Shown: positions 33,511 to 43,937 of the stretch, in pieces
Layout: each line of letters opens with the position of its first letter
Numbering within the stretch: the first letter of the stretch is position 1
Assembly: GCA_900757185.1 (NCBI GenBank)
Contig: CAAEMX010000060.1
Span: 62,001 to 126,000, forward strand
DNA length: 64,000 nucleotides
DNA from: an uncultured Collinsella sp.
GTDB taxonomy: Bacteria > Actinomycetota > Coriobacteriia > Coriobacteriales > Coriobacteriaceae
Direction: 5' to 3'
The notes under the pieces: generated by a model
The model's input: the letters and a program-made list of their open reading frames with translations, nothing else
Told to the model about the DNA's origin: nothing
Databases searched by the model: none
Translations under genes and position numbers: made by a program

Positions 33511-33532
33511 CTGACCAATAAGGAGTCCTACC

Positions 33533-33958
33533 ATGAAGCAGGGTATCCATCCCCAGTATGTCGAGTGCACGGTGACGTGCTCCTGCGGCAACACCTTCAA
33601 GACGCACGCTACCGTGTCCGAGATGAAGGTTGAGCTTTGCAACGAGTGCCACCCGTTCTACACCGGCCAGCAGAAGTTCGTCGACACCGGTGGACGCGTC
33701 CAGCGCTTCGCCGACAAGTTCGGTGGCGCCGCTGCCGCCCAGCTCAAGAAGGCTGAGGAGGCCAAGGCTGCCAAGGCCGCCAAGGCTGCTGAGGCCGAGG
33801 CCGCTCGCAAGGCCGCCGCTGAGGCTAAGGCTGCCGAGAAGGCTAAGCGTGCTGCTAAGTTCGCCGAGGAGGCTGCCAAGCAGGCCGCCGAGGCTCCCGC
33901 AGAGGCTCCCGTCGAGGAGGCCGCTGCCGAGGCCGAGACCACCGAGGCTGCTGAGTAA
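33533..33958 (+). CDS. rpmE: Ribosomal protein L31 with long Ala/Lys/Glu tail
   Basis: The first 65-70 residues are zinc-type L31 with C16, C18, C36 and C39 (TCSCGN; LCNECHPFYTG), a protein that bridges the 50S and 30S heads. About 70 residues of Ala/Lys/Glu/Ala-Pro sequence follow, doubling the usual length of 70. The tail is probably a helix or disordered and is acidic at the end. It has its own promoter, leader and terminator. Confidence 0.95.
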   Translation: MKQGIHPQYVECTVTCSCGNTFKTHATVSEMKVELCNECHPFYTGQQKFVDTGGRVQRFADKFGGAAAAQLKKAEEAKAAKAAKAAEAEAARKAAAEAKAAEKAKRAAKFAEEAAKQAAEAPAEAPVEEAAAEAETTEAAE

Positions 33959-33993
33959 ATAGCTCGCCGCGGAATCGCTCGCATTCATGGCAT

Positions 33994-34035
33994 AAGGGCC
34001 GTGCATCCATTTGGGTGCGCGGCCCTTTTCTTTTT
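33994..34035 (+). terminator. Terminator after rpmE
   Basis: AAGGGCCGTGCATCC pairs with GGGTGCGCGGCCCTT (one mismatch) around ATTT, followed by TTCTTTTT. Confidence 0.92.
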
Positions 34036-34036
34036 A

Positions 34037-34069
34037 TTGGTGCAAGCTAACCTGTCCCCGTGGCACCAA
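34037..34069. repeat. 33-bp hairpin repeat
   Basis: TTGGTGC and GCACCAA are perfect arms. The reverse strand loop contains GGGGACAGGTT. A degenerate copy lies at 20116-20148. Confidence 0.75.
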
Positions 34070-34099
34070 ATGGCAGATAGACGGCGTTTGCTCAGATAA

Positions 34100-34136
34100 A
34101 ACTTGCCAAAATAAACCTGTCCCATTGTGGCAGGTT
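34100..34136. repeat. 37-bp hairpin repeat, copy 1
   Basis: AACTTGCCA and TGGCAGGTT pair (one G-T) around a loop with AAACCTGTCCC, that is GGGACAGGTTT on the other strand. A second 37-bp copy is at 46194-46230. Confidence 0.75.
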
Positions 34137-34265
34137 GGTCATAGTTATTACGTGGCGGTCGAGGTCGACCGTATAGGCCGTGCCTTGTTTGGCTAAAGTA
34201 TAATCATCTGTGTTTAACTCGCCCGCAGCTGCACGGCGTGGGCGATGGCCAAAAAGGAAAACCAC

Positions 34266-37072
<2,807 letters not shown>

Positions 37073-37073
<1 letters not shown>

Positions 37074-38221
37074 TGGCTGAGGCTTTAGAGGTAACGCCCG
37101 CCAAGCTGGACGCGTTCGCGGACCGGCTCGGCGAGGTCGAGTCGTATCTCCATTTGGACGAAAAGCGCACGCGCGTGACCGAGCTCGAGGCCAAAAGTGT
37201 TGCCCCTGGCTTTTGGGATGACGCCGACGTCGCTCGCGCAACCATGGAGGAGATCGCTCGCGCCAAGGAAGATATCGCTGCCGTGGATACCGCGCGCGGC
37301 GAGCTATCTGACGCCCGCGCGGCGCTGGAGCTTGCCGAGGAGATGGGCGACGACCCCGATGCCGCCGCATTGCGCGAGGAGGCTGCCGCTACGGCAGAAC
37401 GCCTGGCCCGCGCTATCGACGAGCTCGAGCTTTCGAGCTGGTTTACCGGTGAGTTCGATCACGGCGACGCGATTGTGACCATCAAGCCCGGACAGGGTGG
37501 CCTGGAGGCACAGGACTGGACCTTCATGCTCTTTAAGATGTACATGAAGTACTGCCAGCGTCGCGGCTGGAAGGTCACCATTAACGACTGCCCCGCGGCT
37601 GAGGTCATCGGCATCGACCGTGCGACCTTTACCGTCGAGGGCAAGGACGCGTTTGGCATGCTGCGCGCCGAGGCCGGCGTTCACCGCCTGGTACGCATCA
37701 GCCCCACCGATGATAAGAAGCGCCGCCAGACCACGTTTGCCGGCGTCGAGGTCATTCCCGTGTTGCCTGACGATATCGACATCGAGATCAGTCCCGACGA
37801 TATCCGCGTGGACGTGTATCACGCGAGCGGCCCGGGCGGCCAGGGCGTCAACACCACCGACTCTGCCGTACGCGTGACGCATTTTCCCAGCGGCATCGTT
37901 GTCACTTGCCAAAACGAGCGCAGCCAGATTCAAAACAAGGCCGCGTGCATGCAGATTCTCAAGGCCCGTCTGTACGAGATCGAGCTCGAGAAGCGCGCCG
38001 AGGCCCTGGATGAGATTCGCGGGCCCAAGACCACGATCGGTTTTGGCAACCAGATTCGCAGCTACGTGCTCTACCCGTATCAGATGGTCAAGGACCTGCG
38101 CACGGGCGTGGAGACCAGCAACGTCGAGGCCGTTCTCGACGATGGCGATCTGGATCCGTTTGTGATCGGCTACCATCGTTGGGCAACCGGCAACGCCGAT
38201 GCGGAAGCATCGTCTGCCTAG
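37073..38221 (+). CDS. prfB: Peptide chain release factor 2 with an altered stop-recognition tripeptide
   Basis: This 382-residue protein has the RF2 layout, with the catalytic GGQ at 255-257 in SGPGGQGVNTTDSAVR. The usual RF2 stop-codon tripeptide Ser-Pro-Phe lies in GVHRLVRISP-x-D; here residues 210-212 read Ser-Pro-Thr (37700-37708). Threonine is the third residue of the RF1 tripeptide P-x-T. The in-frame UGA frameshift site that controls RF2 in many bacteria is absent; the frame is continuous. The start overlaps the secA stop (TAATG). Confidence 0.94.
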
Positions 38222-38310
38222 GCACATGATTGGCTCCGGGTCGATGCAAACACTTCGCAGGGGTGGTATTTGCCCGGTGAATCGGTAGAATCGAATACAG
38301 CAAGAAGTTC

Positions 38311-38339
38311 AAAGCGCACTCGTTTGGGTGCGCTTTTTT
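38311..38339 (+). terminator. Terminator-like hairpin directly before the YitT-family gene
   Basis: AAAGCGCACTC and GGGTGCGCTTT pair around GTTT, followed by TTT. It can end prfB, but the YitT-gene ATG is only 12 bases downstream, leaving no room for a promoter. The gene therefore depends on read-through, so this may be an attenuator. Confidence 0.75.
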
Positions 38340-38351
38340 GAGGGAGGCAGC

Positions 38352-39242
38352 ATGGCATATCGTCTGGACATCAAGCGCATTCTTTCGATGAACTTCTTTC
38401 ATGACTTGCCCAAGATTATGTTTGGCTGCGCCCTGGCAGCTATCGCGACGGACCTGTTTTTGATCCCCAACGGCCTTGCCGCCGGCGGCGTCACAGGCCT
38501 TGCCACCATTATTCAGGCGGTCGGCGCCTCGCATGGCATATCGCTTCCCGTCGGTATCCAGACCATCGTGATGAATGCCTTGCTGCTGCTGGTCGTTATG
38601 CGCGAGGGTGGCATGTTCTACGTGGTGCAGACGGCGACCGGTTTTGTGCTGCTGGGCTTTTTCACCGACCTGTTCGCTCCGTTTGTGGCGCCGCTGGCAC
38701 ATGCCGACCTGATGCTGCCCGCTATGTGGGGCGGCATTATCACGGGCATCGGGTATGGCATGGTGTTGCGCGCCGGTGCCAACACCGGCGGCTCCGACAC
38801 GATCGGCCAGATCATCTCGCGCAATACGTCACTACCGGTGGGCTCCACCGTCATGGCGATCGACGTTGCCGTGTGCGCGCTGTCGGCCCCGGTCTTTTCG
38901 GTCGAAAACGCGCTGTATGCGGGCCTTTCGATGGTCATTAGCGGCTACGTGATCGATGCCGTGGTCGACGGCGGCAACAGGCGCCGTATGGTACTCATCA
39001 TCTCGGACAAGTTTCCCGATATTGCGGCCGACATCATGTATGGCCTGGGTCGCGGCTGCACCAAGTTTAGGGCGACCGGCATGTACTCGGGCGCCGAGAA
39101 GCCGGTGATCATGGTCATTGTGAGCCGCCGCGAGCTCAACACCCTCAAAACGATCGTGCGCGAGCGCGATCCTCACGCCATTGTGACGGTCGCCGACGTT
39201 ACGGAAACCTTCGGTGAGGGATTCAAGGACATTAACGCGTAG
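38352..39242 (+). CDS. YitT-family membrane protein with DUF2179 domain
   Basis: This 296-residue protein has about five or six membrane helices (for example IMFGCALAAIATDLFLIPNG and GGIITGIGYGMVLRAGANTGG) and a cytosolic C-terminal domain (about 220-296, VIMVIVSRRELNTLKTIVRE) of the DUF2179 type. NTGGSDTIGQII is a family signature. The function of YitT proteins is not established; transport is suspected. GAGGGAGG precedes ATG 38352; eight upstream in-frame residues come from the terminator hairpin and are excluded. Confidence 0.88.
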   Translation: MAYRLDIKRILSMNFFHDLPKIMFGCALAAIATDLFLIPNGLAAGGVTGLATIIQAVGASHGISLPVGIQTIVMNALLLLVVMREGGMFYVVQTATGFVLLGFFTDLFAPFVAPLAHADLMLPAMWGGIITGIGYGMVLRAGANTGGSDTIGQIISRNTSLPVGSTVMAIDVAVCALSAPVFSVENALYAGLSMVISGYVIDAVVDGGNRRRMVLIISDKFPDIAADIMYGLGRGCTKFRATGMYSGAEKPVIMVIVSRRELNTLKTIVRERDPHAIVTVADVTETFGEGFKDINA

Positions 39243-39450
39243 GGCCGACTGCGTTCCATCCAAAAGACGTTCACATTGATAAACCGTTTCATCTGCGGGA
39301 CTGCCTGCTAAATTGCTCAAATAATGATAAAAAGTCTGGTAAAGCCATCAGTTTCCAGCATAATGAATGACGTACGTGCATCGCGGCTGTGTTGGGACTA
39401 CCTTTCCGTGCCGTGCGCATCTTGTCTTAAGAGGATGAAAGGAAGGCACA

Positions 39451-40281
39451 ATGAGCGACGAAGAGCTCAAAAAGGTTGCCAACGAGGTAAGGAAGGGCAT
39501 CGTCACCGGCGTGCACGCTGCCAAGTCCGGCCATCCGGGCGGTTCGCTCGGCGCTGCCGACATCATGACCTATCTGTACTTTGAGGAAATGAACGTCGAC
39601 CCGGCCGACCCCCGTAAGACCGATCGCGACCGCTTTGTGCTCTCCAAGGGCCATTGCGCTCCGGGTCTGTACGCCGTGCTCGCCGAGCGTGGGTTCTTCC
39701 CCAAGGAGGATCTCGAGACGCTGCGCCACATCGGTAGCCACCTGCAAGGTCACCCCAACATGAACGACACCCCGGGTGTCGATATGTCCACCGGTTCGCT
39801 CGGCCAGGGCATCTCCGCCGCCGTCGGGATGGCGCTCGCCGCCAAGCACTGGGGCGATACTTACCGCACGTACGCCCTGCTGGGTGATGGCGAGAGCGAG
39901 GAGGGCCAGGTCTGGGAGGCAGCCATGTTTGCCGGCAACCAGCAGCTCGATAACCTCTGCGTGATCGTTGACCACAACGGCCTGCAGATCGATGGTCCCG
40001 TCGAGGAGGTCAACGACCCCATGCCGCTGGCAGACAAGTTCCGCGCCTTTAAGTTCCACGTGGTGGAGCTTGCCGACGGCAACGATTTCGACCAGATTCG
40101 CGCCGCCTTTGCCGAGGCTCGCGCTACTAAGGGTCAGCCGACCGCCATTATCGCCGAGACCACGAAGGGCAAGGGCGTCTCCTTTATGGAGAACCAGGTG
40201 GGTTGGCATGGTAAGGCCCCCAACGATGAACAGTTTGAGCAGGCCATGGCAGAGCTCACGGCCGCCGGAGAGGAGCTCTAG
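39451..40281 (+). CDS. Transketolase, N-terminal subunit
   Basis: This 276-residue protein is the thiamine diphosphate-binding half of a split transketolase. AAKSGHPGGSLGAADIMTYL opens it; GDGESEEGQVWEAA with later N in VDHNGLQID forms the ThDP/Mg site. It transfers two-carbon units in the non-oxidative pentose phosphate pathway. The other half follows after 1 base. Splitting of transketolase into two genes is common in archaea and some anaerobes. AAAGGAAGG precedes the ATG. Confidence 0.95.
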   Translation: MSDEELKKVANEVRKGIVTGVHAAKSGHPGGSLGAADIMTYLYFEEMNVDPADPRKTDRDRFVLSKGHCAPGLYAVLAERGFFPKEDLETLRHIGSHLQGHPNMNDTPGVDMSTGSLGQGISAAVGMALAAKHWGDTYRTYALLGDGESEEGQVWEAAMFAGNQQLDNLCVIVDHNGLQIDGPVEEVNDPMPLADKFRAFKFHVVELADGNDFDQIRAAFAEARATKGQPTAIIAETTKGKGVSFMENQVGWHGKAPNDEQFEQAMAELTAAGEEL

Positions 40282-40282
40282 G

Positions 40283-41224
40283 ATGGCAGACGTCAAGAAA
40301 ATCGCCACGCGTGTAAGCTACGGCGAGGCCCTCGTCGAGCTCGCCAACGAGCACGACGACTTTGTGGTCCTCGACGCCGACCTGGCTGCTGCCACGCAGA
40401 CCGGCAAGTTTAAGGCTGCCTGCCCCGATCGCTTCTTCGATGTGGGCATTGCCGAGAGCAACCTGATGGGTGTTGCCGCCGGTATCGCGACCACCGGTCG
40501 CGTTGCCTTTGCGAGCACCTTTGCCATGTTCGCCGCCGGCCGCGCCTTTGAGCAGGTCCGTAACTCCATCGGCTATCCGCACCTTAACGTCAAGATCGGT
40601 GCCACGCACGCTGGTATCTCGGTGGGCGAGGATGGCGCCACGCACCAGTGCTGCGAGGATATCGCCCTCATGCGCGTCATCCCCGGCATGACCGTGATCG
40701 TTCCGGCCGACGACGTCGAGGCCCGCGCCGTGACGCGCGCCGCCTATGAGTGCGACGGCCCGGTGTACATGCGCTTCGCTCGTTTGGCCTCGCCGGTTAT
40801 CAACGACCCCGAGACCTACAAGTTCGAGTTGGGTAAGGGCATTGTCATGCGCGAGGGCGCCGATGTGACCATCATCGCTTGCGGCCTGATGGTCGGCGAG
40901 GCCCTCGAGGCCGCCGAGCAGCTCGCTGCCGAGGGCATCGACGCCGAGGTCATCAACATGCACACCATCAAGCCCATCGACGCCGACCTGGTCGTCAAGA
41001 GCGCTACCAAGACCGGTCACGTCGTGACCGTCGAGGAGCACTCCGTGATCGGTGGTCTGGGCAGTGCCGTCGCCGACGTCCTGTGCGAGCAGTGCCCGAC
41101 GCCGCTCAAGAAGATTGGCGTCAACGACACCTTCGGCGAGTCCGGCCCGGGTGCCGAGCTCCTGCACAAGTACGGCCTGGACGCCGCCAACATCGTGGCG
41201 ACCACCAAGGAGTTCTTGGCATAA
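40283..41224 (+). CDS. Transketolase, C-terminal subunit
   Basis: This 313-residue protein supplies the pyrimidine-binding and C-terminal domains. FFDVGIAESNLMGVAAGIAT contains the catalytic glutamate that activates thiamine diphosphate. GATHAGISVGEDGATHQCCE follows near residue 110, and INMHTIKPIDADLV leads into the C-terminal domain. ATG 40283 has GGAGAGGAG upstream inside the end of the first subunit gene, so the pair is translated together. It works only with the upstream subunit. Confidence 0.95.
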   Translation: MADVKKIATRVSYGEALVELANEHDDFVVLDADLAAATQTGKFKAACPDRFFDVGIAESNLMGVAAGIATTGRVAFASTFAMFAAGRAFEQVRNSIGYPHLNVKIGATHAGISVGEDGATHQCCEDIALMRVIPGMTVIVPADDVEARAVTRAAYECDGPVYMRFARLASPVINDPETYKFELGKGIVMREGADVTIIACGLMVGEALEAAEQLAAEGIDAEVINMHTIKPIDADLVVKSATKTGHVVTVEEHSVIGGLGSAVADVLCEQCPTPLKKIGVNDTFGESGPGAELLHKYGLDAANIVATTKEFLA

Positions 41225-41271
41225 GGCAAGACGAGGCAAAGTATCGCGTCGACAACCGCAAACAAGCCAGA

Positions 41272-41306
41272 ACAGGGGCGTCCTCAAAGAGGGCGCCCCT
41301 GTTTAT
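41272..41306 (+). terminator. Terminator after the transketolase genes
   Basis: ACAGGGGCG-TCCTC and GAGGG-CGCCCCTGT pair around AAA, followed by a short TTTAT tail. Confidence 0.75.
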
Positions 41307-41674
41307 GCTGAATTTAAATTAGAGTCCTGCCAAGCAAAGTTCCCATGGGGAAACGGGCCCATCCCAACAAAGTGCAATTCAGACCCTTCCAACTTTGTAT
41401 GCGCAGCATCTCAAGTTGGTGCGTCGGCCCCATAGTAGCCGCAGGCCGGGCGCAGGGTTACCTCCCAAATCTTTCCGCAGCGCAGGCCGGCGTTTGTCCG
41501 CAGCTCCGCAGGAGCAGGACAAATGCCGGCCATGCGCGAGGACGATTTGGGAGGTAACCCTGCGCCCGGCCGGTGAGACCCAAACCCCGCCATGCTTCTT
41601 ATGTGCAGCAAAGCTAATGCTGCTAAAATACAAAGCGCTCATGTAGTTTAAACGCACGACGATAAGGAGCACCA
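41307..41674. other. Intergenic region before ftsE
   Basis: These 368 bases hold no gene I can support. The main feature is the 128-bp nested palindrome at 41444-41571. A TAAAAT at 41624-41629 could be the ftsE -10, without a clear -35. Confidence 0.55.
41444..41571. repeat. 128-bp nested palindrome with 28-bp perfect arms
   Basis: The outer arms (41444-41471 and 41544-41571) are perfect inverted repeats over 28 bases, containing GGGTTACCTCCCAAATC and its complement. Inside, GCGCA-GCCGGC-TTTGTCC (41480-41499) pairs with GGACAAA-GCCGGC-TGCGC (41517-41537), and GCTCC/GGAGC forms the tip. It is the size and shape of a non-autonomous palindromic element. Confidence 0.9.
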
Positions 41675-42895
41675 GTGGGTAACCACTTCCGTACCTCCGG
41701 TGCGGGCGATGATGCCCCCAAGACGCAGACGGGCGTCCAGGGCAGTCGTTTCGCCACTCCGGATTCAGAGGGCCAGCCTGTTGCTCAGGCCCCCGCTCAG
41801 CCGGCAGATCAGGCACAGCCGGCATCCGATCCCTTTGCCTACAATCCCACCAGCGATGTCGCGCTTTCCGGCACGGCGGGTTTTGAGCCCGTTCAGGCCG
41901 TGACCGCTCGCGTGGAGCAGCCTCAGGCTGGCGCCGCCACGCCGCAGCCTACCATGGCCGGCATTCCCGACCCCATGGCCCCCGCGACGCCGGTTCCTCA
42001 GCCTGCGCAGTCCGGTCTCTTTGCCGCTATTCCCGATCCCACGCAGCCTGCTGCCCCGGTGGTCGAGAGCGATCAGGCCGCCGAGGTCGCAAGCCTCGAT
42101 AACGCGCTCAACAACCCCGATTTTACGTCGGTGTTTGCGCCCATCGATCCGCAAGCCAGCCGCAAGAAGATGGCCAAGCAGGCCGGTGTCGAGCCCGTCA
42201 TCCTTATGGAGCATGTCACCAAGATCTATCCGGCACAGCCCAACAAGCCTGCACTCGACGACATCAACATCGAGATCTATCCGGGCGAGTTCGTCTTCCT
42301 GGTCGGTCATTCCGGCTCGGGTAAGACCACGCTGCTGTCGACGCTCAACCGCGACGTCAAGCCGACGAGCGGCCGCATCTTGGTTGCCGGTCAGGACCTC
42401 ATGAAGATCAAGAACCGCAAGGTTCCGTTCCTGCGCCGCCAGATTGGCGCCGTGTTCCAGGACTTTAAGCTTCTGCCGCAAAAGACCGCCTACGAAAACG
42501 TGGCGTTTGCCCTGCAGTGCATCGGCAAGCCCAAGGGCGTTATTCGCAGCCAGGTGCCGGAGGTGCTGCGTCTGGTCGGTCTGGCCGATCAGATGGACTC
42601 GCTGCCCGACCAGCTTTCCGGTGGCGAGCAGCAGCGCGTCGCCGTCGCCCGCGCTATGGTCAACCGTCCGCCGCTGCTGATCTGCGACGAGCCCACGGGT
42701 AACCTCGACCCGGCGATCTCGCTGGGCATCATGAAGCTGCTCGAGCGTATTAACCGCACCGGCACCACCGTGATCGTCGCCACGCACGACCGCGAGATGG
42801 TCGATAGCATGCACCGTCGCGTGATCGCCCTCGAGGGCGGCCACGTTATCCGCGACCAGGAGAGGGGAGGTTACGGCAACTATGGCACCAACTAA
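41675..42895 (+). CDS. ftsE: Cell-division ATPase FtsE with a 170-residue N-terminal extension
   Basis: The FtsE ATPase covers about residues 173-406: ILMEHVTKIYPAQPNKPALD, Walker A GHSGSGKTT (211-219), signature LSGGEQQRVAVARA, Walker B LLICDEPTGNLDP. FtsE with FtsX controls wall hydrolases at the septum. The first 172 residues are Pro/Ala/Gln-rich and look disordered; typical FtsE is about 225 residues and lacks this. The frame is open with normal codon use from GTG 41675 (AAGGAG upstream), so the extension appears real. The gene overlaps ftsX by 14 bases. Confidence 0.93.
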   Translation: MGNHFRTSGAGDDAPKTQTGVQGSRFATPDSEGQPVAQAPAQPADQAQPASDPFAYNPTSDVALSGTAGFEPVQAVTARVEQPQAGAATPQPTMAGIPDPMAPATPVPQPAQSGLFAAIPDPTQPAAPVVESDQAAEVASLDNALNNPDFTSVFAPIDPQASRKKMAKQAGVEPVILMEHVTKIYPAQPNKPALDDINIEIYPGEFVFLVGHSGSGKTTLLSTLNRDVKPTSGRILVAGQDLMKIKNRKVPFLRRQIGAVFQDFKLLPQKTAYENVAFALQCIGKPKGVIRSQVPEVLRLVGLADQMDSLPDQLSGGEQQRVAVARAMVNRPPLLICDEPTGNLDPAISLGIMKLLERINRTGTTVIVATHDREMVDSMHRRVIALEGGHVIRDQERGGYGNYGTN

Positions 42896-43802
42896 CGTGG
42901 GCTACTCCTTCAAAGAGGCAATCAGTCACTTCTTCCGTAACTGGACTACCTCGCTCGGCGCCGTCATCACGATCTTCCTTTCGCTGTTTATCATCGGCCT
43001 GTTCATCATGGGCTCCGCGATGCTGAACTCCGTGATCGGCACCGTCGAGGATCAGGTTGTCATCAACGCGTTCATTAGCGATGACGCCGATCAGGCCGAT
43101 GTTCAGGCTTTTGAGGCCGAGCTTAAGACGTGGAATAACGTCAAGTCCGTGACCTATAAGGACAAGGACGACGCGCTGGCCGAGTATACGAGCAAGATGT
43201 CGGGCAACGCCGACGCCACCATGAGCGCGCTCGATGGCCAGAACCCGCTGCCGGCTTCGTTTGCAATTGAGATGGACGATCCGTCCAAGGTCGAGAGCAC
43301 GGCCCAGAAGCTCAAGAAGAACGCCGACTTCCAGAAGATCGCGGATGACGGCGACGTCAACGCGAGCGTGCTGTACGGCCAGGAGGAAGTGAGCCGCCTG
43401 TTCCAGGTGACCAACTACATCCGCATCGCCGCCGTGGTGCTCGTTGGCCTTTTGACCTTTATCGCATTCATCTTCATCAACAACACGATTCGCCTGTCCA
43501 TCACGGCGCGTCGTCGTGAGATTGCGATTATGCGTCTGGTCGGCGCCAGCAACGGCTTCATTCGCGGCCCGTTTATCACCGAGGGCGTACTGCAGGCCAT
43601 TTTGGGCTCGCTGCTTTCCATCGGCGTTCTGGAGCTGCTGCGCAATCTGATGATTCCGCGTTTGCAGGAGAGCATCGGCTGGATGTCGTTTGCCCTGCCG
43701 ATGCAGTACTACCTGGTGACCTATGCTGCGCTGATTCTGGTCGGCGTGATTATCGGTCTCTTTGGTTCTGCCATCGCCATGCGCCGCTACCTGCGCGTGT
43801 AG
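42882..43802 (+). CDS. ftsX: Cell-division permease FtsX
   Basis: This 306-residue membrane protein pairs with FtsE. A first helix near 25-50 (LGAVITIFLSLFIIGLFIMG) is followed by a large outside loop (about 60-180) and three helices in the second half, including VVLVGLLTFIAFIFINNTIR and the end LILVGVIIGLFGSAIAMRRY. ITARRREIAIMRLVGASNGF is the coupling region. GGAGG lies 8-12 bases before the ATG, within ftsE, so translation is coupled. Confidence 0.95.
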   Translation: MAPTNVGYSFKEAISHFFRNWTTSLGAVITIFLSLFIIGLFIMGSAMLNSVIGTVEDQVVINAFISDDADQADVQAFEAELKTWNNVKSVTYKDKDDALAEYTSKMSGNADATMSALDGQNPLPASFAIEMDDPSKVESTAQKLKKNADFQKIADDGDVNASVLYGQEEVSRLFQVTNYIRIAAVVLVGLLTFIAFIFINNTIRLSITARRREIAIMRLVGASNGFIRGPFITEGVLQAILGSLLSIGVLELLRNLMIPRLQESIGWMSFALPMQYYLVTYAALILVGVIIGLFGSAIAMRRYLRV

Positions 43803-43827
43803 GCATGCCTGGAATTCATCCCTTCCA

Positions 43828-43860
43828 ACGGGTCGTCTCTTGCGGGGCGGCCCGTTTTTT
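43828..43860 (+). terminator. Terminator after ftsX
   Basis: ACGGGTCGTCTC pairs with GGGGCGGCCCGT (some G-T and mismatch) around TTGC, followed by six T. Confidence 0.85.
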
Positions 43861-43891
43861 GATCCCTAGGGGACGGCAGGAAAACGGATCA
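43860..43891. repeat. GGGGAC-loop hairpin between ftsX and rnr
   Basis: TGATCC and GGATCA pair around CTAGGGGACGGCAGGAAAAC. The left part recurs in reverse at about 1212-1234, where the second arm is missing. Confidence 0.6.
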
Positions 43892-43937
43892 TTTGGGTAG
43901 ACTCTTTGGAGTTCGCAATCGATAGTTAGGAGGCGCC

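Larger units (their letters stand above)
33216..33532. other. Right junction of the island and rpmE control region
   Basis: This 317-base stretch holds the right 64-bp direct repeat, a GC-rich hairpin directly after it (CCCCGGGGCC/GGCCCCGGGG), then the rpmE promoter and its tandem-hairpin leader. No gene is evident. Confidence 0.6.

Noticed and set aside
37130..37180. Programmed +1 frameshift site in prfB
   Set aside because: The reading frame is continuous from the ATG and no in-frame UGA after CUU is present.
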